From the NCBI RefSeq assembly GCF_003986935.1, contig NZ_RJZE01000005.1:248001-312000 (forward strand): a DNA stretch of 64,000 bases. The letters are read 5' to 3'. The translations under genes were made by a program, and so were the position numbers. The notes beneath the pieces are model-generated. The model did no database searches. It saw only the letters and a program-made list of their open reading frames with translations, and was not told the DNA's origin. This document shows, piece after piece, positions 36,388 to 44,811 of this stretch (the stretch's first letter is position 1; each line of letters opens with the position of its first letter). The stretch comes from Paraburkholderia kururiensis JCM 10599 = LMG 19447 (GTDB lineage Bacteria > Pseudomonadota > Gammaproteobacteria > Burkholderiales > Burkholderiaceae).

Positions 36388-37680
36388 CATGAAGGCGGCG
36401 ACGATCAGCGAAATCGCGCAGCCGGCACAGAGATACGCGGCCACGAGGTGCCACGAGCCACCGGCAAAGCTGACGAGCGCCACCGCGATGAACGGCGTGA
36501 AGCCGCCGCCCACCACGCTCGCGAACTGGTAGCCCACGCCCGCGCCGCTGTAGCGGTACTCGGCGCCGAACAGTTCGGTGAAGAGCGGCTGCTGGACGCT
36601 TACCACCATGTCGTGCGCCATGTTGGCGAGCAGCACGGCGAAGACGGTGATCCAGACCACCGAGCGCGCCTCCATGGCCAGAAAGAACGGCACGGCGCAC
36701 GCAAGGCCGATCAGCGCGCCGATCATGTAGATGCGGCGCAGGCCGAAGCGGTCGGCCAGCCACGCAAAGCACGGAATCGTTACGCAGCTCACGGCGCCCA
36801 CGAGCAGGCTCACATTGAGGAAGAACTCGCGCGGCATGCCGAGGTTCGTCGTGGAGTAGCTGAGGGCGAACGCCGTCACGATGTACATGGAGAACAGCTC
36901 GGCCAGACGCAGCGCAACGATCAGCAAAAACGCCTTCGGATGCCGGGTCAGCGCCTCGATCACGGGCATGCGCAGCTTGCGGTGACCCTTCTCGACCTTT
37001 TCCACGAACTCGTGCGACTCCGCCATGCTGGAGCGCACCCACAGACCGATCAGCACGAGCACCACGCTAAACACGAACGGCAGGCGCCAGCCCCACGACT
37101 TGAACGCGGCGTTGTCGAGCAGATGACTGAGCAGCGAGACGAGCCCCGTGGCCAGCACGAGCCCCACGCCATAGCCCACCTGCACGCCGCTGCTGTAGAA
37201 CGCCTTCTTCTTCGCGGGCGCGGATTCCACGGCCATCAGCGCAGCCCCGCCCCACTCGCCGCCCACCGCGAAGCCCTGAATGGCGCGCAGCGTCACGAGC
37301 AACACGGGCGCCCACCAGCCGATGCTCGCGAAGGTGGGCAAGAAGCCGATCAACATGGTGGAGAGGCCCATCATCATGACCGTGAGCACGAGCATGCGCT
37401 TGCGGCCGAGGCGGTCGCCGAAGTGGCCGAATACGATGCCGCCGAGCGGCCGGAACAGGAAGCCGACGCCGAACGTCGCGAATGCGGCGAGCGTGCCCAT
37501 CGTGGGGCTCACGTTCGGAAAGAAGGCGCTGTTGAACACGAGCGCCGCGACGATGCCGTACAACAGGAAGTCGTACCAGTCCACCACCGCGCCGACGAAG
37601 CTGCCGAGCGCCGCCCGCCGGGCTTCGCTGCGCGTGTTGTCCCCGTACGCGAGGCGCGATGAATCGACGGCTGAATGCAT
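36376..37680 (-). CDS. MHS family MFS transporter (ShiA/KgtP/PcaT type)
   Basis: A 434-residue, 12-helix transporter starting MHSAVDSSRLAYG at 37680 with AGGAG seven bases upstream. MHS features are ALGSFVGAVVDWYDFLLYGIVAALVF, the motif A loop GHFGDRLGRKRMLVL and RAIQGFAVGGEWGGAALMAVE. The family imports shikimate, alpha-ketoglutarate, proline or beta-ketoadipate with protons. The downstream PcaR-like regulator and the PcaR-type operator upstream favour an aromatic-catabolism acid such as protocatechuate, beta-ketoadipate or shikimate. Confidence 0.9.
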   Translation of the reverse strand: MHSAVDSSRLAYGDNTRSEARRAALGSFVGAVVDWYDFLLYGIVAALVFNSAFFPNVSPTMGTLAAFATFGVGFLFRPLGGIVFGHFGDRLGRKRMLVLTVMMMGLSTMLIGFLPTFASIGWWAPVLLVTLRAIQGFAVGGEWGGAALMAVESAPAKKKAFYSSGVQVGYGVGLVLATGLVSLLSHLLDNAAFKSWGWRLPFVFSVVLVLIGLWVRSSMAESHEFVEKVEKGHRKLRMPVIEALTRHPKAFLLIVALRLAELFSMYIVTAFALSYSTTNLGMPREFFLNVSLLVGAVSCVTIPCFAWLADRFGLRRIYMIGALIGLACAVPFFLAMEARSVVWITVFAVLLANMAHDMVVSVQQPLFTELFGAEYRYSGAGVGYQFASVVGGGFTPFIAVALVSFAGGSWHLVAAYLCAGCAISLIVAAFMKKA

Positions 37681-37834
37681 GATGTGTCTCCTGAACTTTC
37701 TATCTGGATATGTCTTCGGCGCGGCGGCGAGCGTTGCGCGGATCGCCGCCGCCATGCGCGCCACGGTGATATCGTCCGTGGCTTGCAGGATAGTGGCGGC
37801 AGCCGCACGAGAGCAATCGGGCCCGAAATGTCGA

Positions 37835-37872
37835 CGTTCGATAATCGCACGCTCGCGTGCAATAGTCGAACG
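37835..37872. promoter_or_regulatory. Candidate PcaR-type operator
   Basis: The arms CGTTCGATAATCGCACG (37835-37851) and CGTGCAATAGTCGAACG (37856-37872) pair at 14 of 17 positions around a 4-bp spacer. The left arm contains GTTCGATAATCGCAC, the motif I recall as the PcaR recognition sequence in Pseudomonas putida. It lies 155 bp upstream of the MHS start and 113 bp upstream of the divergent methyltransferase start, and a PcaR-like gene is adjacent. Confidence 0.7.
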
Positions 37873-37985
37873 CTCCTCGGGTTAGCACCAGGCGCCGTCG
37901 CGCGTCGAAAAGGCAACGGCGCTCTGCTTGCGCCGCCCGTGTCCTGTCGGGATGCATCGGTCAACGAAAGGTAAGTGCAAAAGTC

Positions 37986-38933
37986 ATGGAAAAAACCACC
38001 TCGCTTTCAGACGCCGCGCAAGGCCGGCTGATCTCCCACGGGCCCGGCGAAGAAGCAAGCTTTGAGGCCGTGCTGGAATCGGCCAGGTCGCGATTACGTG
38101 CGGCCCCGGCGCTGCCCGGCGTCACGCTCGACCAGCAGTTGGCGCTGCTCGACGAACTCTCCCGCTTCGAACTGGGCCGCTTTCTGTTGGTGAACCGCGG
38201 GCTCAACGCGTGGTGGACCCATCAACTCGTGACCTACGACCCCTCGGCGGCGCTCGCGAATTCCCTCACCGATCTGGAGCGACGCGTGTTCGAAGCATTG
38301 CCGGCCACGCTCGCCACGCGTCAGCGTTTCGGCATCTTTCGCGAGCAGTTGCAAAGGCGGCTCGCGCCCGGCATGGCGCTGGCATCGGTGCCGTGCGGGC
38401 TGATGGGCGAACTGTTGCTGCTCGACTACGCGGGGCTCGAGGACGTCACGCTGACGGGCATCGATCTCGATCAACAGGCACTCGATGCCGCGCGCAAACT
38501 CGCCGAAACGCGCGGGCTGAGCGAGCGCGTAACGCTGCGCCGCGAAGACGCCTGGTCGCTGTCGCTCGAAAACGCCGTGGACGTGCTGACCAGCAACGGC
38601 CTGAACATCTACGAGCCGGACGACGTGCGCGTCGTCGCGCTGTACCGCTCGTTTTTCAAGGCGCTCAAGCCGGGCGGCACGCTCATTACGAGTTTCCTCA
38701 CGCCTGCGCCCACGATGTCGGCCGACTCGCCCTGGGATATGGCGAAGACGCAGCCCGCCCTGCTCCAGCTGCAATATCTGCTGTTCGTGCGCGTGATCGA
38801 TGCGAAGTGGAGTGCGTATCGCACGCATGCCCAGACGGCGCAGCAACTCGAAGAAGCGGGCTTCACGGAAGTCGAATTCATCGACGACGATGCACGGATG
38901 TTCCCCACCGTCATCGCGCGAAAACCGGCTTGA
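37986..38933 (+). CDS. Class I SAM-dependent methyltransferase
   Basis: This 315-residue protein has a helical N-terminal region of about 125 residues, then a Rossmann methyltransferase core. SAM-binding parts are ASVPCGLMGELLLLDYAG (motif I, with the unusual VPCG), the acidic TGIDLDQQALDAARKLAE and the later FFKALKPGGTLITSFLTP. The acceptor is unknown; small-molecule targets are typical of this layout. It is divergent from the MHS transporter and shares the palindromic operator region. The ribosome site is not strong. Confidence 0.85.
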   Translation: MEKTTSLSDAAQGRLISHGPGEEASFEAVLESARSRLRAAPALPGVTLDQQLALLDELSRFELGRFLLVNRGLNAWWTHQLVTYDPSAALANSLTDLERRVFEALPATLATRQRFGIFREQLQRRLAPGMALASVPCGLMGELLLLDYAGLEDVTLTGIDLDQQALDAARKLAETRGLSERVTLRREDAWSLSLENAVDVLTSNGLNIYEPDDVRVVALYRSFFKALKPGGTLITSFLTPAPTMSADSPWDMAKTQPALLQLQYLLFVRVIDAKWSAYRTHAQTAQQLEEAGFTEVEFIDDDARMFPTVIARKPA

Positions 38934-39009
38934 AACAAGGCACGAAACGCCAGGACTGCGATGGCGCGAAGGAGTGTGAGCGCCGCCGCCGAGCGGGAAA
39001 AACGGCAAG

Positions 39010-39057
39010 GTTAACACCGCTCGCGGAAAGTTAACAGCGGTACGTGCACGGTATATC
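39010..39057 (+). promoter_or_regulatory. GTTAACA direct repeats and candidate promoter
   Basis: GTTAACA occurs at 39010 and 39030, 20 bp apart (about two helical turns), each followed by CG-rich bases. TTAACA at 39031 and TATATC at 39052 could be -35 and -10 elements with a 15-bp spacer. They lie upstream of the small gene at 39187. Confidence 0.4.
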
Positions 39058-39186
39058 GCCGATGCACACTTTGCGTGTGCCGTGAGCAACATTGTCCTGG
39101 TGTTTGTGCGCGCTTCCTGGCAAGCTATCTCTCTACGTTGGCTCGCGGTCCGAACACCGCGAAGACCATGAACAATGGAGAGTCCT

Positions 39187-39420
39187 ATGGCAATGAGCTC
39201 GCATTCACGGGAAGCAAGCGCGGCGGAGCGATTCGTTTGGGCGACGCGCAAGGTCGATATGGCGTTTCGCGCGACGCGTGCCGAGCCGTCCGCAACGGAC
39301 AGCGCGCAGCGCGATCACTCGCGCGCCGTGCTGGAACTCGAACAGGCGTTGGACGAACTGGCCGCCGCGCAGGCGCTGTTCGACGCCACCGTGCGCAAGA
39401 GTTCGGCACGCCGCTCGTAG
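39187..39420 (+). CDS. Small hypothetical protein
   Basis: A 77-residue frame starting MAMSSHSREASAAERFV, with GGAGAG seven bases upstream of the ATG at 39187; an in-frame ATG at 39175 lies before that site. The protein is charged and probably helical: residues 45-70 (HSRAVLELEQALDELAAAQALFDATV) read as an amphipathic or coiled-coil helix. No signal peptide or membrane segment. I do not recognise the family. It converges with the next hypothetical gene. Confidence 0.6.
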   Translation: MAMSSHSREASAAERFVWATRKVDMAFRATRAEPSATDSAQRDHSRAVLELEQALDELAAAQALFDATVRKSSARRS

Positions 39421-39443
39421 CAGGCTGCGCACGCGGCCCGCGC

Positions 39444-39476
39444 AATCCGCAGTCAGCGCTGAGGCGGCTGCGGATT
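39444..39476. terminator. Stem-loop between convergent small genes
   Basis: AATCCGCAG (39444-39452) and CTGCGGATT (39468-39476) form a perfect 9-bp stem around a 15-nt loop at the 3' ends of two converging genes. No T tract follows on either strand, so termination activity is uncertain. Confidence 0.35.
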
Positions 39477-39875
39477 GTTGGCCGGATTCGTATCGAACTT
39501 CGCCACGCGCTCGATACCGCTACCCTCATTCACGAGTGCCAGTAGCTCACGCTCCAGCGCGTCGGCCACATCCTTCCCGTACACCTCGTTGCCCTTCACG
39601 TACACCGTGAACGACTTCAGGTATTTCGCCTGTTTCGCGGGGTTTTCGATCGTGTCTTTCGTCCACTGATAAAGCGGATATCTTTCGACGCCTTCTTTCT
39701 CGGCCTCGCTGACATAGCCGGCAAAGGCGTCGTACTGACACACCAACTGCGCGCCATGCCGTTGCAGCACCTCATGCAACGGCGCATACGCGTGCCCGGA
39801 GGGATCGCTGCGCAGCCCGGGCGCCAGCGCCTCCGACGCCGTGAGTCTGAGCTGGAACTGCCACGCGTTGTCCAT
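39453..39875 (-). CDS. Hypothetical protein, cytoplasmic, unrecognised
   Basis: A 140-residue frame starting MDNAWQFQLRLTASEAL with GAGG five bases upstream. The middle part (YPLYQWTKDTIENPAKQAKYLKSFTVYV) looks like a folded alpha/beta domain, and the C-terminus is Asn/Pro-rich. There is no signal peptide or membrane helix. The base composition and frame are consistent with genuine coding DNA. I cannot assign a family. Confidence 0.65.
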   Translation of the reverse strand: MDNAWQFQLRLTASEALAPGLRSDPSGHAYAPLHEVLQRHGAQLVCQYDAFAGYVSEAEKEGVERYPLYQWTKDTIENPAKQAKYLKSFTVYVKGNEVYGKDVADALERELLALVNEGSGIERVAKFDTNPANNPQPPQR

Positions 39876-39940
39876 GTTCGCCTCTCTTCGATGGATTCGT
39901 GCACGCGGGTGCCCCGGCTCGGCCCGCGCTCAAGTGGACT

Positions 39941-40798
39941 TCAGGTGGAAAGCGGAACGCGCTCGGGCTCGTCGGCCTCGAACCAGTCGGGGTTGCGCGC
40001 CGCGATGGGCCCGAGCGAGACGAGTATTTCACGCAGATGCGCGCGCATTGCTTCCTCCGCGGCGCCGGCATCGTGAGTGCGCAACGCCGCCAGAATCTTT
40101 GCGTGCTGACGGATCAGCAAATCGAGCGGCGACACCTCGGGCAAGCTGAGGTAGCGCACGCGGTCCATCTGCGCCTTGATGTCCTGAATGGTGTCCCAGG
40201 CGGCAGTGCAGTCGATGGACTGCGCGATGGAGCGGTGGAATGCTTCGTCGAGTGTGAGGAACGCTGCCGTGTCGTTGGCGCGCGCCGCGACTTTCTGTTC
40301 GCGGATATTGTCGGCCAGGTCCTGCAACTGGGTGTCGCTGATCGATGCAGCGGCCTTGCGCACCACTGCCGTTTCGATCGCTTCGCGGATGAACCGCCCT
40401 TCGCGAACCTGGCGCGGCGAAATGCGCTTCACGAAGGTGCCACGCTGCGGCAACACCTGAAGCACGCCTGCTTCCACCAGTTTGATGAACGCTTCACGTA
40501 CGGGCTGCCGCGAAACATGGAACATCTCGGAGACTTCCTTCTCCGAGAGTGGCGTGCCGGGCGTCATGTGTCCCACGAAAATGGCCTCACGCAGCGCACG
40601 AAAAATCTGCTTGCCGATGGGTTCGTGCGAATCGTGCTGCACTTGATCGGTGAGGTCGGGCAGTGCGACGCGTGCCGCAGCCGTGCTTGCGGCACGCCCC
40701 GCGCGCGTGACACGCGACGCGCGTGGCGCCGCAGCGCGCGGAGCGACAGCCGGGTCAACACGCGCAGTGGCGGAGGTGCGGTTCGAAGCGGATTTCAT
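39941..40798 (-). CDS. GntR family regulator with FCD domain (UxuR/FadR-like)
   Basis: About 285 residues from the ATG at 40798. An Ala/Arg/Thr-rich leader of some 45 residues precedes the winged helix (PIGKQIFRALREAIFVGHMTPGTPLSEKEVSEMFHVSRQPVREAFIKL). The C-terminal FCD domain binds metal and effector (RFIREAIETAVVRKAA, LDEAFHRSIAQ, QHAKILAALRTHDAGAAEEAMRAHL). FCD regulators commonly repress sugar-acid genes, and the next genes encode a hexuronate-type transporter and enzymes. It is 98 bp downstream of that transporter gene on the same strand. Confidence 0.88.
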   Translation of the reverse strand: MKSASNRTSATARVDPAVAPRAAAPRASRVTRAGRAASTAAARVALPDLTDQVQHDSHEPIGKQIFRALREAIFVGHMTPGTPLSEKEVSEMFHVSRQPVREAFIKLVEAGVLQVLPQRGTFVKRISPRQVREGRFIREAIETAVVRKAAASISDTQLQDLADNIREQKVAARANDTAAFLTLDEAFHRSIAQSIDCTAAWDTIQDIKAQMDRVRYLSLPEVSPLDLLIRQHAKILAALRTHDAGAAEEAMRAHLREILVSLGPIAARNPDWFEADEPERVPLST

Positions 40799-40896
40799 CT
40801 CGGTTGAGCGAAGCGGATGGGCAGAGCACAGTCCAGTAAAACGCGGCAAGGCCCAGCAAAGCGCGAACGGTGCGGACTGGCTCGAACCGCGCCATC

Positions 40897-42189
40897 CTAC
40901 CACGCGCGTTTCACGCTCAAAGCCCGTGCACGAGGCTCGCGAATCCAGATAGCGGAGCAGATCGATCCGAGTACGGCCACACCGCCTGCCAGCACGAAGG
41001 CGCTGCCGTACGCACCATGCGTGGCTTCCACGATGAAGCCGGTAATCGCGGGGCCGATCACGCCGGCGAGGTTGGCGAGCAGGTGCACGAAACCGCCTGC
41101 ACCACCCACGTGTTCGCGCGGCACCGTGTCCTGAATCACGGCCCAGTACACGGAGCCGGTGACGTACAGGAAGAAGATGGCAAGCGACATCAACGTCACC
41201 GCGCCGCTCACGCTTGCCACACGGCCCGCAAGTGCGACGCACACGGCCGTGGCGCCAAGACAGACGGCCAGCACGATGCGGCGAGACAGCAGCGCCTTGC
41301 CGGTCATGCGCAAAATGCCGTCCGACACGAAACCGCCTAGTGCGAGCCCGATGCTGCCGAGCAGCCAAGGAATGACTGTGGCAAAGCTCATGTCGCGCAG
41401 GCTCAGATGATGTGCCTCGGTCAAGTAAGTGGGGAACCACGAGAGAAAGAAGAACAGCACGTAGTTGTACGAGAAGAACGCGAACGCCGTGGCGAGCACG
41501 AGCGGCTTGCGCAGGTAGTAGCCGAGCGGCGCGGCAGCGCCCTCCGGCGCGAGCGTGGCGGCTTCTTGCCCGGCCCGTCCGGCCTCGATCAGCGCGAGTT
41601 CCTCGCCGGAAATGCGCGGATGGTCGTGTGGACGCTCGGTCGTCGTCGTGACCCACAGCACGAGCCATGCGAGACCCAGCAGCATGATGCCGACGAATGC
41701 CCAACGCCAGCCGAACTGCACCGCGAGATAGCCGACCACGGGCCCCGCCAACGCGCCGCCCAGCGGCGTACCTGAGCTGATCACGCCGATGGCGCTCGCC
41801 ACTTCGCGGCGCGGAAACCAGTTGTTGACCATCTTGCTGTTCGTGGAGCTGAACGGCCCTTCGCCCATGCCGAACAGCACGCGCAGCACGATGAGCGAAA
41901 CGATTCCTGTGGCAAGCGCCGTGGCTCCGCAGAAGATCGACCACACGCCCATCGCGACACCGAATACGAGCTTCGCACCCAACCGGTCAGACAGCACGCC
42001 GCCCACGAAGTTGAACAATGCATAGCCGATGAAAAAGCTGCTGAAGACGATGCCGAGCTGCGCGTGCGAGAAGTGCAGGTCCTGCTGGATCAGCGGCGCC
42101 GCGATGGAAAGCGCCGCGCGATCGAGATAATTGATGATGCCCGCGAGAAAAAACAGGGCGACGACGAACCAGCGCTGACTCCTGATCAT
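40897..42189 (-). CDS. MFS transporter, anion:cation symporter family (hexuronate/galactarate type)
   Basis: A 430-residue, 12-helix transporter starting MIRSQRWFVVALFFLAGIINYLDRAAL at 42189 with AGGAG seven bases before. The INYLDRAALSIAAP start and the GMGEGPFSSTNSKMVNNWFPRREVASAIGV segment are hallmarks of the ACS family (ExuT, GudP, GarP, DgoT), which import sugar acids with protons. It sits between the GntR gene and dehydrogenase/dehydratase genes for hexuronates, so a mannonate, glucuronate or related acid is the likely cargo. Confidence 0.9.
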   Translation of the reverse strand: MIRSQRWFVVALFFLAGIINYLDRAALSIAAPLIQQDLHFSHAQLGIVFSSFFIGYALFNFVGGVLSDRLGAKLVFGVAMGVWSIFCGATALATGIVSLIVLRVLFGMGEGPFSSTNSKMVNNWFPRREVASAIGVISSGTPLGGALAGPVVGYLAVQFGWRWAFVGIMLLGLAWLVLWVTTTTERPHDHPRISGEELALIEAGRAGQEAATLAPEGAAAPLGYYLRKPLVLATAFAFFSYNYVLFFFLSWFPTYLTEAHHLSLRDMSFATVIPWLLGSIGLALGGFVSDGILRMTGKALLSRRIVLAVCLGATAVCVALAGRVASVSGAVTLMSLAIFFLYVTGSVYWAVIQDTVPREHVGGAGGFVHLLANLAGVIGPAITGFIVEATHGAYGSAFVLAGGVAVLGSICSAIWIREPRARALSVKRAW

Positions 42190-42270
42190 GAAGTGTCTCC
42201 TGATATTCGCCTCTTGACGGGCGTCTGGTGAAAAACATGGGACCACAGATGCGGCCAGGTCCGGCGGTCG

Positions 42271-43308
42271 TCAATCGAAACTCAAATGCACCTTCATCGA
42301 CTGCGAACGGTCATGGGCAATCTCGAATGCCCGATTCGCTTCGGCAAGCGAAAACGAATGCGTCATCAAAGGGCTCAGGTCGATGCGGCCCGATGCGATT
42401 TCATCGGTTGCAACGGCGTATTCGTTGGCAAAACGAAACGAGCCCATGTAGCGAATCTCTTTCGACATCACGAGGTTGGCCGCCACCGGCGATTGCCCTG
42501 CCGGCAGATTGCCCACCTGCATCACCGTGCCGCCCGCACGCACCGAACGCAGCGCGGTATCAAGCCCGGCAGGGCTACCCGAGGCTTCGATCACGACGTC
42601 GAACGTGCCGCGCTGCGCTGACCAGCGGGCGATCTGGTCGGCATCGGCGGCGTTCACGGTTTCGTCTGCGCCGACCGAACGAGCGACTTGCAGCGCCTTG
42701 CCGGAAAGATCCACCGCCACCACGCGATGCGCCCCTGCACGCCGCGCCACGGCGAGCAACAGGCATCCGACAGGCCCGCAGCCGACGAGCAGCACGCGTG
42801 CGCCCACGAGCGAGCCGGCCTGCTTCACCGCATGCAACGCGACGGCAAGCGGCTCGGCCATCGATGCCTGCGCGAAGCCGAGGCTTTCCGGCACCGGCAC
42901 GCACTGCGTTGCGCCTACCACGATGAACTGCCGGAACATGCCCTGGCTGTGCGGAAACGTGGACGCGCTACCCATGAAGCGCATGTCGAGGCAATGGTTC
43001 GGCATGCCCATGCGACAGAAGCGGCACGTGCCGCACGCGAGCCCAGGATTCACGGCCACGCGCTGCCCTCGCACGAGGCCGGTTACGTCTGCACCCACGC
43101 AGTCGATCTCGCCCGCGGCTTCGTGCCCGAGGATGAACGGCTCGCGCACCGCGAAGTCGCCGCTCTTGCCCTTGAAGTAATACGAGAGGTCCGATCCGCA
43201 GATGCCGCCCGCGCGTACGCGCACGCGGACCTGGCCCGCGGCGGGTTCGGGCGGATCGAGTTCGTCGATACGAATGCGTTGGGGCTCGTGTAATACCGCA
43301 GCCAGCAT
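42271..43308 (-). CDS. Zinc-dependent MDR alcohol dehydrogenase, L-idonate 5-dehydrogenase-like
   Basis: The 345-residue enzyme has the MDR zinc sites: catalytic Cys37, His62 and Glu63 (GGICGSD, ILGHEAAGE) and structural Cys92, Cys95, Cys98 and Cys106. The NAD(P) motif is VLLVGCGPVGCLLL. Its closest functional label is L-idonate 5-dehydrogenase or a threonine/sorbitol-dehydrogenase relative. It lies 10 bp after the mannonate dehydratase-like gene, so it probably oxidises a sugar acid hydroxyl. Which hydroxyl is not clear, since the canonical mannonate route does not need this step. Confidence 0.87.
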   Translation of the reverse strand: MLAAVLHEPQRIRIDELDPPEPAAGQVRVRVRAGGICGSDLSYYFKGKSGDFAVREPFILGHEAAGEIDCVGADVTGLVRGQRVAVNPGLACGTCRFCRMGMPNHCLDMRFMGSASTFPHSQGMFRQFIVVGATQCVPVPESLGFAQASMAEPLAVALHAVKQAGSLVGARVLLVGCGPVGCLLLAVARRAGAHRVVAVDLSGKALQVARSVGADETVNAADADQIARWSAQRGTFDVVIEASGSPAGLDTALRSVRAGGTVMQVGNLPAGQSPVAANLVMSKEIRYMGSFRFANEYAVATDEIASGRIDLSPLMTHSFSLAEANRAFEIAHDRSQSMKVHLSFD

Positions 43309-43318
43309 GGTCAGCTCC

Positions 43319-44527
43319 TCACCAGTTCCACAGTGTGCCGTCTTCGAGCCGCGCGACGGGCAGCCACGCGGGATCGTAGGGATAACGTGCCGCCAGCGCT
43401 TCGTCGATATCGACGCCGTGTCCCGGCGCTTCGCCCGGATGCATCACGCCGCGCTCGAAGCGCCATGCGTGCGGGAAGACATCGAGCGCTGCTTCCGGAT
43501 AGCCCATGTACTCCTGCACGCCGAAGTTCGGCACCCACAGGTCGAAATGCAGCGCCGCGCCCATGCAGACGGGCGACAGATCAGACGCACCATGACAGCC
43601 CGTGCGCACCTGGTAGAGCGACGCGAGATCCGCCACGCGCCGAAGATGCGTGATGCCTCCCGCGTGCGTGAGCGTCGCGCGAATGTAGTCGACCAGTTGC
43701 TCTTCGATGAGCTGCTTGCAGTCCCAGATGCTGTTGAACACCTCGCCCACCGCAATGGGCGTTACCGTATGTTCCCGAATCAGACGAAACGCGGCCTGAT
43801 TTTCGGCGGGCGTCGGGTCTTCGAGCCAGAAGAGCCGGTAGGGTTCGACAGCCTTGCCGAGACGCGCCGCCTCGATGGGTGTCAACCGATGATGGACGTC
43901 GTGCAGCAGATGCGTGTCGAAGCCGAAGCGCTCGCGCACCGCCTCGAAGAGCTTCGGCACGAAATCGAGATACTTCTCCGTCGACCAGCTCTGCTCGTCC
44001 ACCGCGCCCTTTGTCGCCGGCTCGTAGGCGCCCGCGCGCTTCGAGACGCCATATACCGAACCCATGTTCGGGATACCGCACTGAATGCGGATCGCCTTGT
44101 AACCGGCCTCGACGTGCTCGGCATAGCGCTCCAGCGCCTCGGGAAGGTCGCGGCCGGTGGCGTGGCCGTACACCATTACGCTGTCGCGCGAGGCACCGCC
44201 CAGCAGCCGGTACAGCGGCAGATTCGCGGCCTTGCCGAGAATGTCCCAGAGGGCCATGTCCACGGCGCCGATCGCCGTCATGGTGACGGGCCCACGGCGC
44301 CAGTAAGCGCCCTTGTACAGGTACTGCCAGATGTCTTCGATGCGGCCAGGGTCGCGCCCGATCAGCGTCGGGCACACATGGTCCTTGAGATACGAAGCGA
44401 CCGCGAGTTCGCGGCCATTCAGCGTCGCGTCGCCAATGCCGTACAGGCCTTCGTCCGTCACGATCTTCAGCGTGACGAAGTTGCGGCCGGGGCACGTGAC
44501 GATCACGTCCGCGCGAACAATCTTCAT
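43319..44527 (-). CDS. manD: Enolase-superfamily D-mannonate dehydratase (ManD type)
   Basis: At 402 residues it matches the ManD length. The metal-binding acids of the (beta/alpha)7 barrel are in [21 protein letters not shown] and IAVGEVFNS, and the Tyr/His active-site region includes [10 protein letters not shown] and HDVHH. ManD removes water from D-mannonate to give 2-keto-3-deoxy-D-gluconate; some members act on D-gluconate. It is the first gene of the minus-strand hexuronate operon and is divergent from a fructuronate reductase-like gene, which produces mannonate. Confidence 0.9.
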   Translation of the reverse strand: MKIVRADVIVTCPGRNFVTLKIVTDEGLYGIGDATLNGRELAVASYLKDHVCPTLIGRDPGRIEDIWQYLYKGAYWRRGPVTMTAIGAVDMALWDILGKAANLPLYRLLGGASRDSVMVYGHATGRDLPEALERYAEHVEAGYKAIRIQCGIPNMGSVYGVSKRAGAYEPATKGAVDEQSWSTEKYLDFVPKLFEAVRERFGFDTHLLHDVHHRLTPIEAARLGKAVEPYRLFWLEDPTPAENQAAFRLIREHTVTPIAVGEVFNSIWDCKQLIEEQLVDYIRATLTHAGGITHLRRVADLASLYQVRTGCHGASDLSPVCMGAALHFDLWVPNFGVQEYMGYPEAALDVFPHAWRFERGVMHPGEAPGHGVDIDEALAARYPYDPAWLPVARLEDGTLWNW

Positions 44528-44646
44528 TCTTCGATCCTTGCAGCGAGGTGAGGAAATGACGCTTTCAGACGCACGGCGACGAGACTTTTGTCTGCTCGCA
44601 CACGTCGCCTGCTCGCGTCTTTCGATAAGGTTTGGTCATGCTACCA

Positions 44647-44666
44647 TACAAGTATTCTCGTACAAG
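44647..44666. promoter_or_regulatory. TACAAG repeats in the divergent hexuronate promoter region
   Basis: TACAAG occurs at 44647 and 44661 (14-bp period) in the only AT-rich part of the 284-bp divergent region; the minus strand reads CTTGTA twice. Direct repeats of this kind could be the site for the GntR regulator of this cluster, but the pattern is short. Confidence 0.3.
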
Positions 44667-44811
44667 CCGGGATCGCCCTTTCGTCGCCCCAGGGATAACG
44701 CGGACGTTGCGCGGCATTGCGCTTGCGGCTCGTCCAGACCGCGTGGCTTGAGGCACACTCACGTGCGTCGCCCCGGCTTCTTCACTTCATTCACCCATTT
44801 TCCGAGCCGTC

